Below are positions 13,301-23,440 of a DNA stretch of 64,000 nt, piece by piece; position 1 is the stretch's first letter, and each line of letters starts with the position of its first letter. The translations under genes were made by a program, and so were the position numbers. The notes beneath the pieces were generated by a model. It did no database searches. It was not told the origin of the DNA and saw only the letters and a program-made list of their open reading frames with translations. The stretch covers positions 220,748,292-220,812,291 of the forward strand of contig NC_133534.1 of the NCBI RefSeq assembly GCF_048544455.1, written 5' to 3'. This stretch comes from Silene latifolia. Its lineage: Eukaryota; Streptophyta; Magnoliopsida; Caryophyllales; Caryophyllaceae.

Positions 13301-13622
13301 CAAAACACCACAAAAACTAATCATAATAAACCGAAAAGGCGACAACTTGGAATTCATCAAAACGTACAAAAGAAAAACCCAAAAAAAACAAGGGAAATAA
13401 ACATACCGTCTTCATCATCGTCCTCTCGCTCAACATCTTGGTCCTCAAAATCAGCTGTAAATAATAATACAAAAATAAAATATGCGGATTATTCGTATAA
13501 TCGAAGAATGCAATTTAGTAGGGTTTTGACAAGGGCGAAAAACATGCAAAAAAGGGGGAAATAGATGGAAAATGCGGAAATGTATTACCTTCATCTTCGG
13601 AAACTACAGCTTTTCTGGCCAT
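393..13622 (-). CDS. SPT6L: SPT6-like transcription elongation factor with a greatly enlarged WG/GW-RGG tail
   Basis: Histone chaperone and RNA polymerase II elongation factor, nuclear. Coding exons in order: 13622-13589, 13454-13407, 12839-12716, 12634-12565, 12450-12293, 12130-11878, 11756-11568, 11490-11383, 11296-10910, 10836-10726, 10646-9867, 7946-7805, 7720-6549, 6230-6021, 5843-5453, 5080-4610, 4340-3873, 2880-2278, 2012-1584, 1354-393. They sum to 7,110 nt, divisible by three (about 2,369 aa); only the exon 3 donor is doubtful. The protein starts MARKAVVSEDE, followed by an acidic N-terminus. Then come a YqgF-like segment (RVMACCWGPGKPTTTFVMLD, near residue 675), an HhH motif (GLGPRKAAS, near 885), an S1 domain (near 1060-1130) and tandem SH2 (about 1155-1365, SLIRPSSRG and ISHEHPG). 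The tail, residues 1393-2369, is RGG plus WG/GW repeats ending GGGW. From family knowledge the Arabidopsis protein is about 1,650 aa, so nearly all the excess is tail. A role in ARGONAUTE docking is inferred from the motif. Confidence 0.93.
1584..2012 (-). repeat. SPT6L tail exon, duplicate copy 4 of 5 (429 nt)
   Basis: Starts GQYEGGRGRGRG and ends TSNDAEG, phase 1 at both ends. Its head reads SHSGGDRDSGYPDQQ, shared with the last exon (SYSGGDRDSGYPDQQ), whereas copies 1-3 read SNNGGDRDGGYSDQQ or close variants. This splits the copies into two subgroups. Confidence 0.88.
2278..2880 (-). repeat. SPT6L tail exon, duplicate copy 3 of 5 (603 nt)
   Basis: Same start and end as the other copies and open throughout. 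It is longer because it contains a 159-bp in-frame tandem duplication (2282-2440 and 2441-2599). It has about twelve tryptophans, nearly all in WG context. Confidence 0.88.
2282..2599 (-). repeat. 159-bp in-frame tandem duplication inside tail exon copy 3
   Basis: Two adjacent near-identical 159-bp copies (2282-2440, 2441-2599), each adding 53 codons and about four WG motifs. Few differences are visible, so it is recent compared with the exon duplications. Confidence 0.85.
3064..3784. mobile_element. Tourist/Harbinger-type MITE in an SPT6L tail intron
   Basis: The 721-bp insert has terminal inverted repeats (GGGGGCATTTGGTTTGG on the left, GGGGGCGTTTGGTATGG as the reverse complement of the right) flanked by TAA (3061-3063 and 3785-3787). 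TAA duplications are typical of PIF/Harbinger elements. The equivalent introns next to the other tail exons read through the site uninterrupted. No transposase is present. Confidence 0.85.
3873..4340 (-). repeat. SPT6L tail exon, duplicate copy 2 of 5 (468 nt)
   Basis: Same layout as copy 1 and nearly the same sequence, open throughout. The first codon differs (D instead of G before QYEGG) because the exon starts AT rather than GT after the CCCAAG acceptor. Both ends are phase 1. Confidence 0.88.
4610..5080 (-). repeat. SPT6L tail exon, duplicate copy 1 of 5 (471 nt)
   Basis: It begins GQYEGGRGRGRG and ends NNNAEG, with a 3' splice site CTCAAG and a 5' splice site GAAG|GT. The length is a multiple of three and both ends are phase 1, so the exon can be added or skipped without a frameshift. 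I read it through with no stop. It encodes an RG block, a DQQDSGYGGSKW segment, then glycine-rich repeats with about seven WG motifs. It is closest to the next copy. Confidence 0.88.
8629..8879. mobile_element. Stowaway-like MITE in an SPT6L intron
   Basis: Imperfect inverted ends of about 30 bp: CTTCCTCCATTTCATGG on the left and, as reverse complement, CTCCCTCCATTTCATGA on the right. Flanked by TA on both sides. It lies in the large intron between exons 11 and 12 (7947-9866). The rest of that intron shows nothing recognisable. Confidence 0.8.
12196..12274. mobile_element. Short Stowaway-like remnant in an SPT6L intron
   Basis: A 79-bp stretch with CTCCCTTGGTCCCAACCATT on the left and a degenerate CCCCTCCATCTCAATCATT as the reverse complement of the right, bordered by TA. 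It looks like an internally deleted MITE. Confidence 0.55.
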
Positions 13623-13753
13623 TGTTAGTGCGGTAGGGTTACAGAAAGAAACCCTAGAAAATGAGTGGGGAAAATGAGGAAATTGATCGAAATTAAGGAG
13701 AGAAGTGAGAGAGTACAGGTTTGAGAAATGCAAGAGAGAAGGTGAGTGAGAAC

Positions 13754-13762
13754 TAATATAGA
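13754..13762 (-). promoter_or_regulatory. Possible TATA box of the SPT6-like gene
   Basis: On the minus strand this reads TCTATATTA, about 130 bp before the start codon. It is followed by CT-rich sequence (CTCACTCACCTTCTCTC), which resembles a plant Y-patch and 5' leader. The start site is inferred from position only. Confidence 0.35.
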
Positions 13763-13869
13763 GTGGAGCAGCAAACAATGTGTGTTTTCGCCTTTTCAGG
13801 TTTCATTTTTTCTTTTCCTTGTTTTATTCACCTACGGACGGACAAAGGATGGTTTGTGAATAAACAAAC

Positions 13870-14080
13870 CTAATTGCTCTTTTACAAACACGTATTCGTC
13901 ATTTTAGAGTGACGTATACCATTTCGTCTTACATATGATCCAAATAGAGGAGAGAGGGAAGCACATGAGGGTACCCTCACCTTATCCGGTTATCCCCTAT
14001 CCATTTTGTAAGTGGCATTATCCGTCACGTGTTCCGACCCGTCTTCAGCAAGACTAATTATTGCTCTTTTATAGTCAAAA
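13870..14080. repeat. Degenerate MITE-like repeat upstream of SPT6L
   Basis: It shares blocks (GGGAAGCACATG, CATTTT, CCCGTCT, AAGAC) in the same order with 18040-18235, which has clear inverted ends. It is therefore probably an old copy of the same non-autonomous DNA transposon. The ends are not sharp. Positions 14081-14343 show nothing recognisable apart from AT-richness. Confidence 0.4.
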
Positions 14081-14343
14081 ACTTTACTCTTATCTAACCA
14101 TAATTTTTCTATATCCTATCCTTCTAAAAAATAAGAAAATTAAATTCCTTCTTTACTCTTCCTTCTAAAATTAATCAAATTTTAAACAAATTAATCAATT
14201 ATAGATTTCTAGTTCAATTCATAATTCTAACTTCATTGACTGTGCATCAATTTTTTTTTTTTTACCAAATTAAGATGATTAAATTAAATTAGGGTTTATG
14301 AAATTAGGGATTATGAAGATTGAGGTTTATGGGGAGGATTGAG

Positions 14344-15878
14344 TGTAATACCCAGTTTTATCGAGAGTGATAAAAGACCTTCGGGAATGGTGAGAGGACC
14401 CTTGGGCTTGACGAGAGTGTTACTCGTGAGTAGAGTAGTAAGTGGTGTTAGATCGAGTGCATAGGACTCAACCGAGTATGAGTGAAAGGCCCATTGGTCT
14501 TGACGAGAGTGTTACTCGTGAGGGCTTACTTGGATTGAGGGTAAACGAGGGGGAATGAGTAGGGGAGTGATATGTGAGGTGCATTTTTCATGTTTAGTAT
14601 GAGAGTAACTATTCACCTCCCGAATCTATTACCCCCACGAAAGGGTAATACATTACCACCCTCCCCACTGGGTAATGACTAAGGGAGTAAAACATCTCAT
14701 CGGTAATCATTACTCTTATATGTCAAACCTATTGTCAAAGAACTCATTACCCCTGTAATTAATTTCCCCAGTAATTATCACCCAAATTAAATTTACCCCC
14801 TGATTATTCCATGGATTCCAGGCAAGCCCTCAGTAGAGTAGTGAGTGGTATTAGATCGAGTGCATAGGACTCAGCCGAGTATGAGTGATACTCGACCGAG
14901 TAGGTGGCACTCAGCCGAGTATAGGTTATACTCGACCGAGTGTACGGACACACTCGACAGAGTGGAGTGGTTCAGCAGACGTTATAAATAAGAAGTCGGG
15001 ATTTGTTTGCAGCCAACCCTTTCATTTCTCTCCCCCCTCTCTCTAAAAACCTAAAATCACAACCAGATCTCTTGAAACCTTTCCTAGCCTCCTTCAATGG
15101 TGTTGAGCATGGAATTGAAGATCTTGCACTTTTTCCCCACCTATGTTGACCCAACTCATCTTGTAAGTCAAAATTTCACCTTTTCTTTTTTCTTTTAGTC
15201 AAACCCTAATAATTCGGGGTTTTGTGAATTTATTAATTAGCTAATTATAATTAGTATTATAGGTAATTAAGGGTTAATAATAAAGAGGTTTCACTTATTA
15301 TAAAGATTATAGAAGGTATTGTAATGGTAATTAATTGTTATATTTATGTAGGGAGTGATGTGTAGAAGACGGATTCGTACTTGTCTCGAGTTGCTTACGA
15401 AGTTTGCTAAAAGGTAGGGTTTTCCCTACTCGGCTTCGATAATATGTGTGATAATTGTTGGTAGTCTCATATTATTGTTGTAATTGCATTATAGTGGATA
15501 ATTGTCATTAGTCTAACATTATTATTGGAATTGCATTATAACATGATAATGAGTAATGGTACCTTAAAGCATTGGAGTAATTGTCGATACACATGTCCAT
15601 GGCATACTTGGCATATTATGATGCATATTGGTTATATGTGATTATGGTGGTGGAGTTGTGGTCGTGTTGTGGAGTTGAAGAGACGTAGGGCGGTTCAGGA
15701 CACCGTCTTACACTTGGGCTAGTAACACTCACCAGCTCGATCAAGTGACTCAAAACAGAAGTTACACTAAACTCCCAACAACACTCGACCAACAACACTC
15801 GGGCTAGTAACACTCACTCGTTTGATTGCCTCACCATACTCGACCGAGTGACACTGTGAAGAAATATGGAGTATTACA
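14344..15878 (+). mobile_element. Candidate LTR (TGTAATACCC...GTATTACA) rich in CGAGT palindromes
   Basis: Begins TGTAATACCCAG and ends GGAGTATTACA, the TG...CA pattern of an LTR. It contains a TATA-like TTATAAATA (near 14978) and many ACTCGACCGAGT-type palindromes. It shares this motif and a promoter-like layout with the better-delimited solo LTR at 31556-32830. No matching target-site duplication was found, so the outer limits are provisional. No coding sequence is evident. Confidence 0.5.
14522..14829. mobile_element. MITE nested in the candidate LTR
   Basis: Inverted ends GGGCTTACTTGGATT (left) and GGGCTTGCCTGGAATCC (reverse complement of right). It interrupts one copy of a short tandem duplication whose other copy (around 14408-14484) is uninterrupted, which gives an empty-site comparison. 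No superfamily assigned. Confidence 0.6.
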
Positions 15879-17602
15879 ATGGTTGTGTGGGACATCCTAC
15901 GATGATGTGAAACACTTTATTTCCAATTTTGTTTTTTGAAAAAAAAAATAACAGTTTTAGGTAGAGGTGAGCAAACCCGTATAACATCGGCTATATGGTT
16001 TTAAAAACCACGAAATTCTTTATACAGATCCGATACGGTTTAACCATACATACGGTTTTCGGGTACCCGAAAAAACCGTGTATCCAGAGACCAGAATCCG
16101 TATATACATATCCGGTTTGTTTGTTTAGTGGTCAATTCATTTTGGGATTCTCCTGTATCTCCTCCGCCCTAACCCAACTTCATCCCCCACCTCACCCCAT
16201 CACCATCCCCAAACTTACCCACCAAGGCCAGCACCCACCACGATTTGTCAGCCACCTTCAAAGACCAACCATCTCCGACAAGTTGGATCATTATGACACC
16301 CACCTGCACCTACCTCTTGTGACTCACGTCCCACAACATATGTGAAGAAGGTATTGGTGGTTGTCGGAAGCAACAGAGGAGGACGCGCGCGAAAAAGATG
16401 GATGTGGTAGTAGGAGGAAGTAGATGTAGGTCAAAGCTTTGACTAAATCTTGATTAAGAAGGTTGGTTGGTGGTGGTGGGATAAGGTAGGTGTTTGAGGC
16501 TGAGTTGGATGTAGTCGCTAAGGCTATGTTTTGATTGAGTGATTTGGAGGAAAAAGAAAGGGAGGGGGAATAAGGGATTTAAAATCCTTTGTTGGATAGG
16601 AAATGAGGGTGGAGGGAAATTGACCTCCTCCAAGCCTAATCAAAATCTTTCTACAATAGGTAAGATTTGGAGAAACACCCACATCCCATTCCCCATCTCC
16701 TTCCCTTCTCTCCCTTTCCCTTCCCTCCTTCCCCTTCCTCTCCCTTTTCCTCCACTTTTGTTATCCACACCCATCCTAAGGGTAAGGGTGTTGAAGGTGG
16801 GCTGGGCCTGAAAGGTGGTGGCTATGAATGGTTATGGGAGATGTTGGCCGGCGCTGGACTGGTCTGAGAAAGTATGACGGAGTTTTTGTAATTTCGGAAA
16901 CTAGTAAGAATAAGTTGATAAAAAAATAGCAAAAACTTATTAGAAAAGGAACGTGGAAAGTAAAACTTTGCATTTTTTTAAAATAAAGAAAAAGATTTAA
17001 ACCGTGTTAAAAACCGTACATATACTTTAATTTTGCCGGACCCAGATACAGTACATTTTTAACGTATACCAAAAATTCATATCGTGTATACGAAATTTAT
17101 GTATTTCAAACTGTATATCGTATTATATTCGTATTATATAATTATATTGTACTCCATCCAAGTTTTTTTAATCTTCCCTTTCTCTAATATATGCGAGGAG
17201 TATTTTATTAAAAGGGTAAGATTTTAACCTACTCCTATGTAGGTGGGTCTGAGGTTTATCCAGTGAGCTAAAAATAGAGCTCCAGCGGCTACCACAATAA
17301 ACGCAAATTATTGTTTCAAATGGTCACTGCGTCTAAAGTACGGAATATAACCACAATAGTACTACTACTTTTATAGTTTATGATAACATGTTTTTCCAAT
17401 AGTGATCACATTTAGGTGTAAAATAGTCAAAATCCCGTTTTATTATTTCTGACCAAAATAGCCCGTCTGAAACAAAACCAACCTGCACAATAAAATAACA
17501 TTGTTTATTTGATCATCTGAAAAATAACCGTGTTGATACCAAATACATTCAACAAACTACGCAAAACAAGCATAATAAATCAACCATAACACAAAAAACA
17601 AA
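15879..17602. other. Non-coding repeat region
   Basis: No convincing gene. Sequence near 15965-16120 and 16995-17140 is alike in style (AACCGTATA, CGTATAC runs) and may be the two ends of one old element. A smaller element sits within it (16522-16776). The remainder is AT-rich with no visible signal. Confidence 0.4.
16522..16776. mobile_element. Possible Harbinger-like MITE
   Basis: Starts GGCTATGTTTTGATTG after TAA and ends ...CACCCATCC before TAA. The ends are only loosely inverted. The interior is low complexity (CCTTCCC-rich) and the apparent open frames there are artefacts. Confidence 0.4.
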
Positions 17603-17827
17603 TCATTCAAGAGAAGAATCAATATTGTTGACAGAACGGGAAAAGACGAGAATATCGTCAAGATTCCTAGTAGTGTTACTCTCCTTATCGTCGCTTACGA
17701 CCGCCTCGTGAATAAGCTGCTTAACGGTGGAATCTAATGCCCCTACGGTGATTTGAGCCTTTGCTTTGTCGTCAACACTTCCTCCTTTCGCCATTGTCTT
17801 ATCCTTTCTCTCTTTAGTCGCCTCCAT
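17603..17827 (-). CDS. Possible small protein of 74 aa, unrecognised
   Basis: I do not recognise it. It starts MEATKERKDKTMAKGGS and ends NNIDSSLE, and is hydrophilic with no signal peptide or membrane segment. A second in-frame ATG follows 11 codons on. A TATA box (TATAAAAG, 17890-17897) sits about 65 bp upstream on the same strand, followed by a short AT-poor leader, which is what a small real gene would look like. Composition is normal protein-like rather than simple repeat. No intron is needed. It could still be a chance open frame. Confidence 0.4.
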   Translation of the reverse strand: MEATKERKDKTMAKGGSVDDKAKAQITVGALDSTVKQLIHEAVVSDDKESNTTRNLDDILVFSRSVNNIDSSLE

Positions 17828-17889
17828 ATATCTTGTGTTTGTCAATTTAAGGTGCTACTCAACTCCAACTCCTAGCTCCTACACTATTG

Positions 17890-17897
17890 CTTTTATA
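17890..17897 (-). promoter_or_regulatory. TATA box of the possible 74-aa gene
   Basis: TATAAAAG on the minus strand, about 65 bp before the ATG of the small open frame. Confidence 0.4.
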
Positions 17898-18039
17898 TGG
17901 CAATTAATTAATACGGAGTATAAGATAAGATGTATTTCCTCAAAAAAGGATGATATGGCAATACAAAGGCTTGCTACGTGTTGTAAAGGCCTAGTCATAG
18001 CTTTACGTGTTAAGCAATTGTATGATCACAAATTCTCAT

Positions 18040-18235
18040 TATAGACGGACACTATCCGTCTATACGTATAGACGGATACCATTTCTCCTCACAAAATGCC
18101 CATTTGCCATAAAGTGGGAAGCACATGGGGGGTGCCCCACCTTGTCCCCTTACCCATTTTATTAGAGGTCTTTACCCGTCAATACGCCCCACCCGTCTAT
18201 ACCAAGACCTATTGTTGTATGATTAATGATCCTTT
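18040..18235. mobile_element. Non-autonomous DNA transposon with TAGACGG ends
   Basis: Left TATAGACGGACACTATCC, followed by a second local inversion (CCGTCTATACGTATAGACGG); right ACCCGTCTATACC. No coding capacity. Related in internal sequence to 13870-14080. Confidence 0.5.
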
Positions 18236-18352
18236 TTCATTTCCGGAAAAGAAATATAGCTTATTACATTTTTAATGGTTCAGATTTAATTCTGAATTAA
18301 CCGAGTGGTTGTAAATAAACTAAAAAAGAAAAGGTTAACGAGTGAAAATATA

Positions 18353-18569
18353 CTCCCTCCAATTCACAATAAACCTCCCTATTTCCTTTTTCGGTTATTC
18401 ACAATAACCTCCCTATTTCATTTTTTGGTAAGTGTTTATGTGGTCCAAATTTAATTATATGGTGGGTAGTGTATTTGTGTGGTCCAAATTTAATTATATG
18501 GTGGGGTAATGTGTTTTCTTAATTTTTGTGACAAAATGAAATTAGAGGTTTATTGTGAATTGGAGGGAG
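18353..18569. mobile_element. Stowaway-like MITE
   Basis: Inverted ends CTCCCTCCAATTCACAATAA on both strands, flanked by TA. 217 bp, no coding. Confidence 0.85.
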
Positions 18570-18693
18570 TATAATACTCCTTATAGACAAAAAAAGAAAG
18601 GAAAATGGTCTTCTTCCTAGTTGTGTGTACCTTGTTCATCTGTGCAAAATGAGACCGAACAAAATCTCGCCCATTAGTACAACTTACAAAGTA

Positions 18694-19021
18694 CTCCCTC
18701 CTATTCTAGATAAACCTCCCTATTTATGAGGGGCACTAAAATTAAGGAGATGGATTAAAATAAGGTAAAGTATTGTAGTGGGGTTTGGTAATTGGAGAGA
18801 GGGAAGGTAATGTGGGGTATTATTGTGGGTGGGGTGATTAAAATAAGTATTGTTGTGTGGTAAGTTGATTAAAATAAGTATTGTTGTGGGGTGAGGTGGG
18901 GTATTGTTGTGGGGGTAATGTGATTAAAATAAGTATAAAACTTTACTAAATAAGGAAATAGGGAAGGTATTGTGAATAGATGAAAAAGGAAAGAGGGAAG
19001 TTTATGTAGAATAGGAGGGAG
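18694..19021. mobile_element. Stowaway-like MITE
   Basis: Inverted ends CTCCCTCCTATTCTAGATAA (left) and the near match from the right, flanked by TA. The interior has short repeats of GATTAAAATAAGTATTGTTG. Confidence 0.85.
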
Positions 19022-19059
19022 TATTAAATTATCGTTTTTGCTAAATCCCATGTATTAAA

Positions 19060-19088
19060 CTAGTTTTTAACCCGTGAAATTCACGGGT
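19060..19088 (-). mobile_element. Helitron 3' terminus (minus orientation)
   Basis: On the minus strand a 19-nt palindrome ACCCGTGAATTTCACGGGT is followed by TAAAAA and CTAG, then T, which matches the Helitron 3' end (hairpin, CTRR, host T). The element would extend rightward. Its 5' TC end was not found; the tandem repeats to the right may have disrupted it. Confidence 0.65.
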
Positions 19089-20160
19089 CTGCTTTTAACC
19101 TTTTAAATTTATATATTTAATTATAACTAACATATATAATGATTTGGTTTAGGGTAAATTGATAACTTATACCTACTATAAAACATTTTTTTTTTCAAAT
19201 CTTATACCTAAGATAAGACTCTTTCAAAACTTATACAGAAAATCCTCATTTTCTTTATACTAAATAACGAATCTCAAATAAAGACATGAATTGACGGTTT
19301 TATCCTTAGTAATTCACCCATTACCACCCTTCCCCCAAAAAATTAATCCTTAATCTCTAACATCTACCACATCCACTTAACAGCCATCACAACGACCCAC
19401 CTCATCTCCCTGACATCACCACCACCACTACTAAACTATAACCACAATTGCCCTCCCGTCGGCGGGTCGTCCTAAGGGCACCCCCTGAAAAACTCACATA
19501 TAATTCACAACCTAGAAAACCCAAATCTACCCCACCCACCTACACACAAAACCGTGCAAATTGACAACCCCCACCGCCATCGTAGCACCGTCACAACCCT
19601 CCCATATTGCGTATGGAAGAAATGAGCATTTTCGATATAAGTTTTGAAAGGAAATTAGTAAGAGCCATCAAATATTGTGATCTTTTATAAATTAAAAAAC
19701 ATAATAAAGACTTAACCAATAGATGTTAAGTCACTATTCAAAAAGTCTGAAAGTTGAGTTAAAACTTAAATTTAATTTAATTTACTTAAGAGATACCCCT
19801 CTGTCCAAGTAAATAATTTACACCTATTTTATTCTGTGAGAGAAAAATAAAGTAGGTGTAAATTATCAATTATTGACGGGGACAGAGAGAATATACATAT
19901 ATGAAAACATATAAGTAAATACACAAAATAAATGAGGTGATAAATAATTTGTACAAAAGAAAAAAAAATGAAAATTAGCAAAGAAAAGAAACCCACACAT
20001 AAAAAAGGAAGAGGCACACAATGGATGGAACAAACGTTTAACATAAGAAAAGTGAAGAGAGTGATTTTCGGTATAAGTAATTTATATTGGTATTTGAGAA
20101 GCGTTTTTGTTTAAGGGAATTAGTTGGGATTTTAGGATAATCTTCCATGATTTTACCATG
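19089..20160. other. Non-coding AT-rich sequence, perhaps Helitron interior
   Basis: No gene recognised. It contains a short foldback at 19796-19889. The remaining open frames are short and AT-driven. Confidence 0.35.
19796..19889. repeat. Short foldback (MITE-derived hairpin)
   Basis: The arms CTGTCCAAGTAAATAATTTA and TAAATTATCAATTATTGACG... pair over most of about 94 bp around the TACACCTA/TAGGTGTA core. Ends resemble Stowaway (CCTCTGTCC). A transcript would fold into a long hairpin. Confidence 0.5.
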
Positions 20161-21258
20161 TAACATTAATTTTGGAAGGAATCGCCATGATTTTATTTTG
20201 TTACATTTTGAACATGGAATATTCTATTTTAATTCCATATGTCATATTCTGTTTTCTTTACTCTAACTACTCTAATATCATGACACGTCATACCGAGAGA
20301 AAAATTTGAGACGCCATGTCAGTGAATTGGCAACTGCATTAGAGAAATATATGATTCTACGTACTTTGTCCTATTATCCCACTCCTACCCTTCCTCTTAA
20401 AAGAATGAAGAAATCTCTCATTTCACTCAAAACTGGTTATTCGTTAATAATTTTACCATTATAGATCTTAATTCGACATATCACAAGTAATGAAATGATT
20501 TAGTCCAATTTATCAACAATTTTATCCATACACTCGGTTTTTAATCGATTGATTAATTTTTTATATAAAAAAGGCTTTTACAATTAGGGATTTTTTTTTG
20601 GCGATTCGTCGTTGGTGGTCGTCGGTTTGGTTGAGCCGGATGGTTGTTGGTCTGGACGGGTTCGGGTGGTCGTCGAAGATGTAGTCCGGTGCGGTGGCTA
20701 CCGATTCTGACGGTTAGTGTAAGGCAGTTGGTGAAAGGATGTTCGGCCGTCGACGCGGGGTGAGGGAGCGGGCATGTGGTGGTTCGCGTCGAGAAGAGCA
20801 GGGGGTAGGTGTTGCTAGGGGTGGTAGGGAGCGGGGAAGTGATGGACGGTTGGAGGGGAGGGGTAGTCGGGAGAAGAAGGAGATGGGGATGGAGAATTGT
20901 TACATATGGGTTTATTTTATTTTTTTGGTTTTTGTTTGTCTCTCTTTCTCTCTAGGTAAGGTGAGAAATGGGGGGAGGGGGTTTATTTTGGAATAAGGCG
21001 GAAAAAAGCGCGGTATTTAGTGAAATTGTGCGCGGGATTTAACAACTCCCAATTATTGAAATATATTTGAAATTATTCTTATAAAAATTAGAATTAGAAA
21101 GTGTAAGGTTCATATACCTATTATTAGACTCTTCTAATAGTGAACTAATTAACTTCTTGATTTGTGTTCTTTAGATCTAGTGCATGCATAACAAAATAAG
21201 AGGTTAAATAAGAAAACAATGTCCCTTACATCGTTATATTCGGATTTGTGGGCACAAG
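20161..21258. repeat. 1.1-kb tandem repeat, unit 1 of 3
   Basis: Starts TAACATTAATTTTGGAAGG, contains a GC-rich GTCGTCGG segment and ends with an LTR-derived stretch from TGTAAGGTTCATATACC (21102) to GGGCACAAG. The 85-codon Arg/Gly-rich open frame inside is not credible as a gene: it lies in GC-rich repeat sequence. Confidence 0.9.
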
Positions 21259-22359
21259 TAACATTAATTTTGGAAGGAATCGCCATGATTTTATTTTGTT
21301 TCATTTTGAACATGGAATATTCTATTTTAATTCCATATGTCATATTCTGTTTTCTTTACTCTAACTACTCTAATATCATGACACGTCATACCGAGAGAAA
21401 AATTTGAGATGCCATGTCAGCGAATTGGCAACTGCATTAGAGAAATATATGATTCTACGTACTTTGTCCTATTATTCCACTCCTACCCTTCCTCTTAAAA
21501 GAATGAAGAAATCTCTCCTTTCACTCAAAACTGGTTATTCGTTAATAATTTTACCATTATAGATCTTAATTCGACATATCACCAGTAATGAAATGATTTA
21601 GTCCAATTTATCAATAATTTTATCCATACACTCAGTTTTTAATCGATTGATTAATTTTTTATATAAAAAAGGCTTTTACAATTAGGGATTTTTTTTTGGC
21701 GATTCGTCGTTGGTGGTCGTCGGTTTGGTTGAGCCGGATGGTTGTTGGTATGGACGGGGTCGGGTGGTCGTCGAAGATGTAGTCCGGTGCGGTGGCTACC
21801 GATTCGACGGTTAGTTAGTGTAGGGCGAGTTGGTGAAAGGATGTTCGGCCGTCGTCGCGGGGTGAGGAGCGGGCAAGTGGTGGTTCGCGTCGGGAAGAGC
21901 AGGGGGTAGGTGTTGCTAGGGGTGGTAGGGAGCGGGGAAGTGATGGACGGTTGGAGGGGAGGGGTAGTCAGGAGAAGAAGGAGATGGGGATGGAGAATTG
22001 TTACATATGGGTTTATTTTATTTTTTTGGTTTTTGTTTGTCCCTCTTTCTCTCTAGGTAAGGTGATAAATGGGGGGAGGGGGTTTATTTTGGAATAAGGC
22101 GGAAAAAAGCGCGGTATTTAGTGAAATTGTGCGCGGGATTTAACAACTCCCAATTATTGAAATATATTTGAAATTATTCTTATAAAAATTAGAATTAGAA
22201 AGTGTAAGGTTCATATACCTATTATTAGACTCTTCTAATAGTGAACTAATTAACTTCTTGATTTGTGTTCTTTAGATCTAGTGCATGCATAACAAAATAA
22301 GAGGTTAAATAAGAAAACAATGTCCCTTACATCGTTATATTCGGATTTGTGGGCACAAG
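21259..22359. repeat. 1.1-kb tandem repeat, unit 2 of 3
   Basis: Nearly identical to unit 1 (period about 1,098-1,101 bp). The LTR stub begins at 22203. A few small indels break the open frame seen in units 1 and 3, which argues against coding. Confidence 0.9.
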
Positions 22360-23440
22360 TAACATTAATTTTGGAAGGAATCGCCATGATTTTATTTTGA
22401 ATCATTTTGAACATGGAATATTCTATTTTAATTCCATATGTCATATTCTGTTTTCTTTACTCTAACTACTCTAATATCATGACACGTCATACCGAGAGAA
22501 AAATTTGAGATGCCATGTCAGCGAATTGGCAACTGCATTAGAGAAATATATGATTCTACGTACTTTGTCCTATTATTCCACTCCTACCCTTCCTCTTAAA
22601 AGAATGAAGAAATCTCTCCTTTCACTCAAAACTGGTTATTCGTTAATAATTTTACCATTATAGATCTTAATTCGACATATCACAAGTAATGAAATGATTT
22701 AGTCCAATTTATCAATAATTTTATCCATACACTCAGTTTTTAATCGATTGATTAATTTTTTATATAAAAAAGGCTTTTACAATTAGGGATTTTTTTTTGG
22801 CGATTCGTTGTTGGTGGTCGTCGGTTTGGTTGAGCCGGATGGTTGTTGGTCTGGACGGGGTCGGGTGGTCGTCGAAGATGTAGTCCGGTGCGGTGGCTAC
22901 CGATTCTGACGGTTAGTGTAGGGCAGTTGGTGAAAGGATGTTCGGCCGTCGACGCGGGGTGAGGGAGCGGGCAAGTGGTGGTTCGCGTCGGGAAGAGCAG
23001 GGGGTAGGTGTTGCTAGGGGTGGTAGGGAGCGGGGAAGTGATGGACGGTTGGAGGGGAGGGGTAGTCAGGAGAAGAAGGAGATGGGGATGGAGAATTGTT
23101 ACATATGGGTTTATTTTATTTTTTTGGTTTTTGTTTGTCCCTCTTTCTCTCTAGGTAAGGTGATAAATGGGGGGAGGGGGTTTATTTTGGAATAAGGCGG
23201 AAAAAAGCGCGGTATTTAGTGAAATTGTGCGCGGGATTTAACAACTCTCAATTATTGAAATATATTTGAAATTATTCTTATAAAAATTAGAATTAGAAAG
23301 TGTAAGGTTCATATACCTATTATTAGACTCTTCTAATAGTGAACTAATTAACTTCTTGATTTGTGTTCTTTAGATCTATTGCATGCATAACAAAATAAGA
23401 GGTTAAATAAGAAAACAATGTCCCTTACATCGTTATATTC
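22360..23440. repeat. 1.1-kb tandem repeat, unit 3 of 3
   Basis: Same as the other units until 23440. Here the LTR-derived stretch (from 23301) is the left edge of the decayed copia element and diverges after GTTATATTC instead of ending at GGGCACAAG. Confidence 0.9.

Noticed and set aside
12955..13320. 121-aa plus-strand open frame
   Set aside because: It lies inside an SPT6L intron, is AT-rich and has no recognisable motif.
20739..20996. Arg/Gly-rich 85-aa frames repeated at 20739 and 22938
   Set aside because: They sit in GC-rich parts of the 1.1-kb repeat, and the middle copy has indels that destroy the frame.
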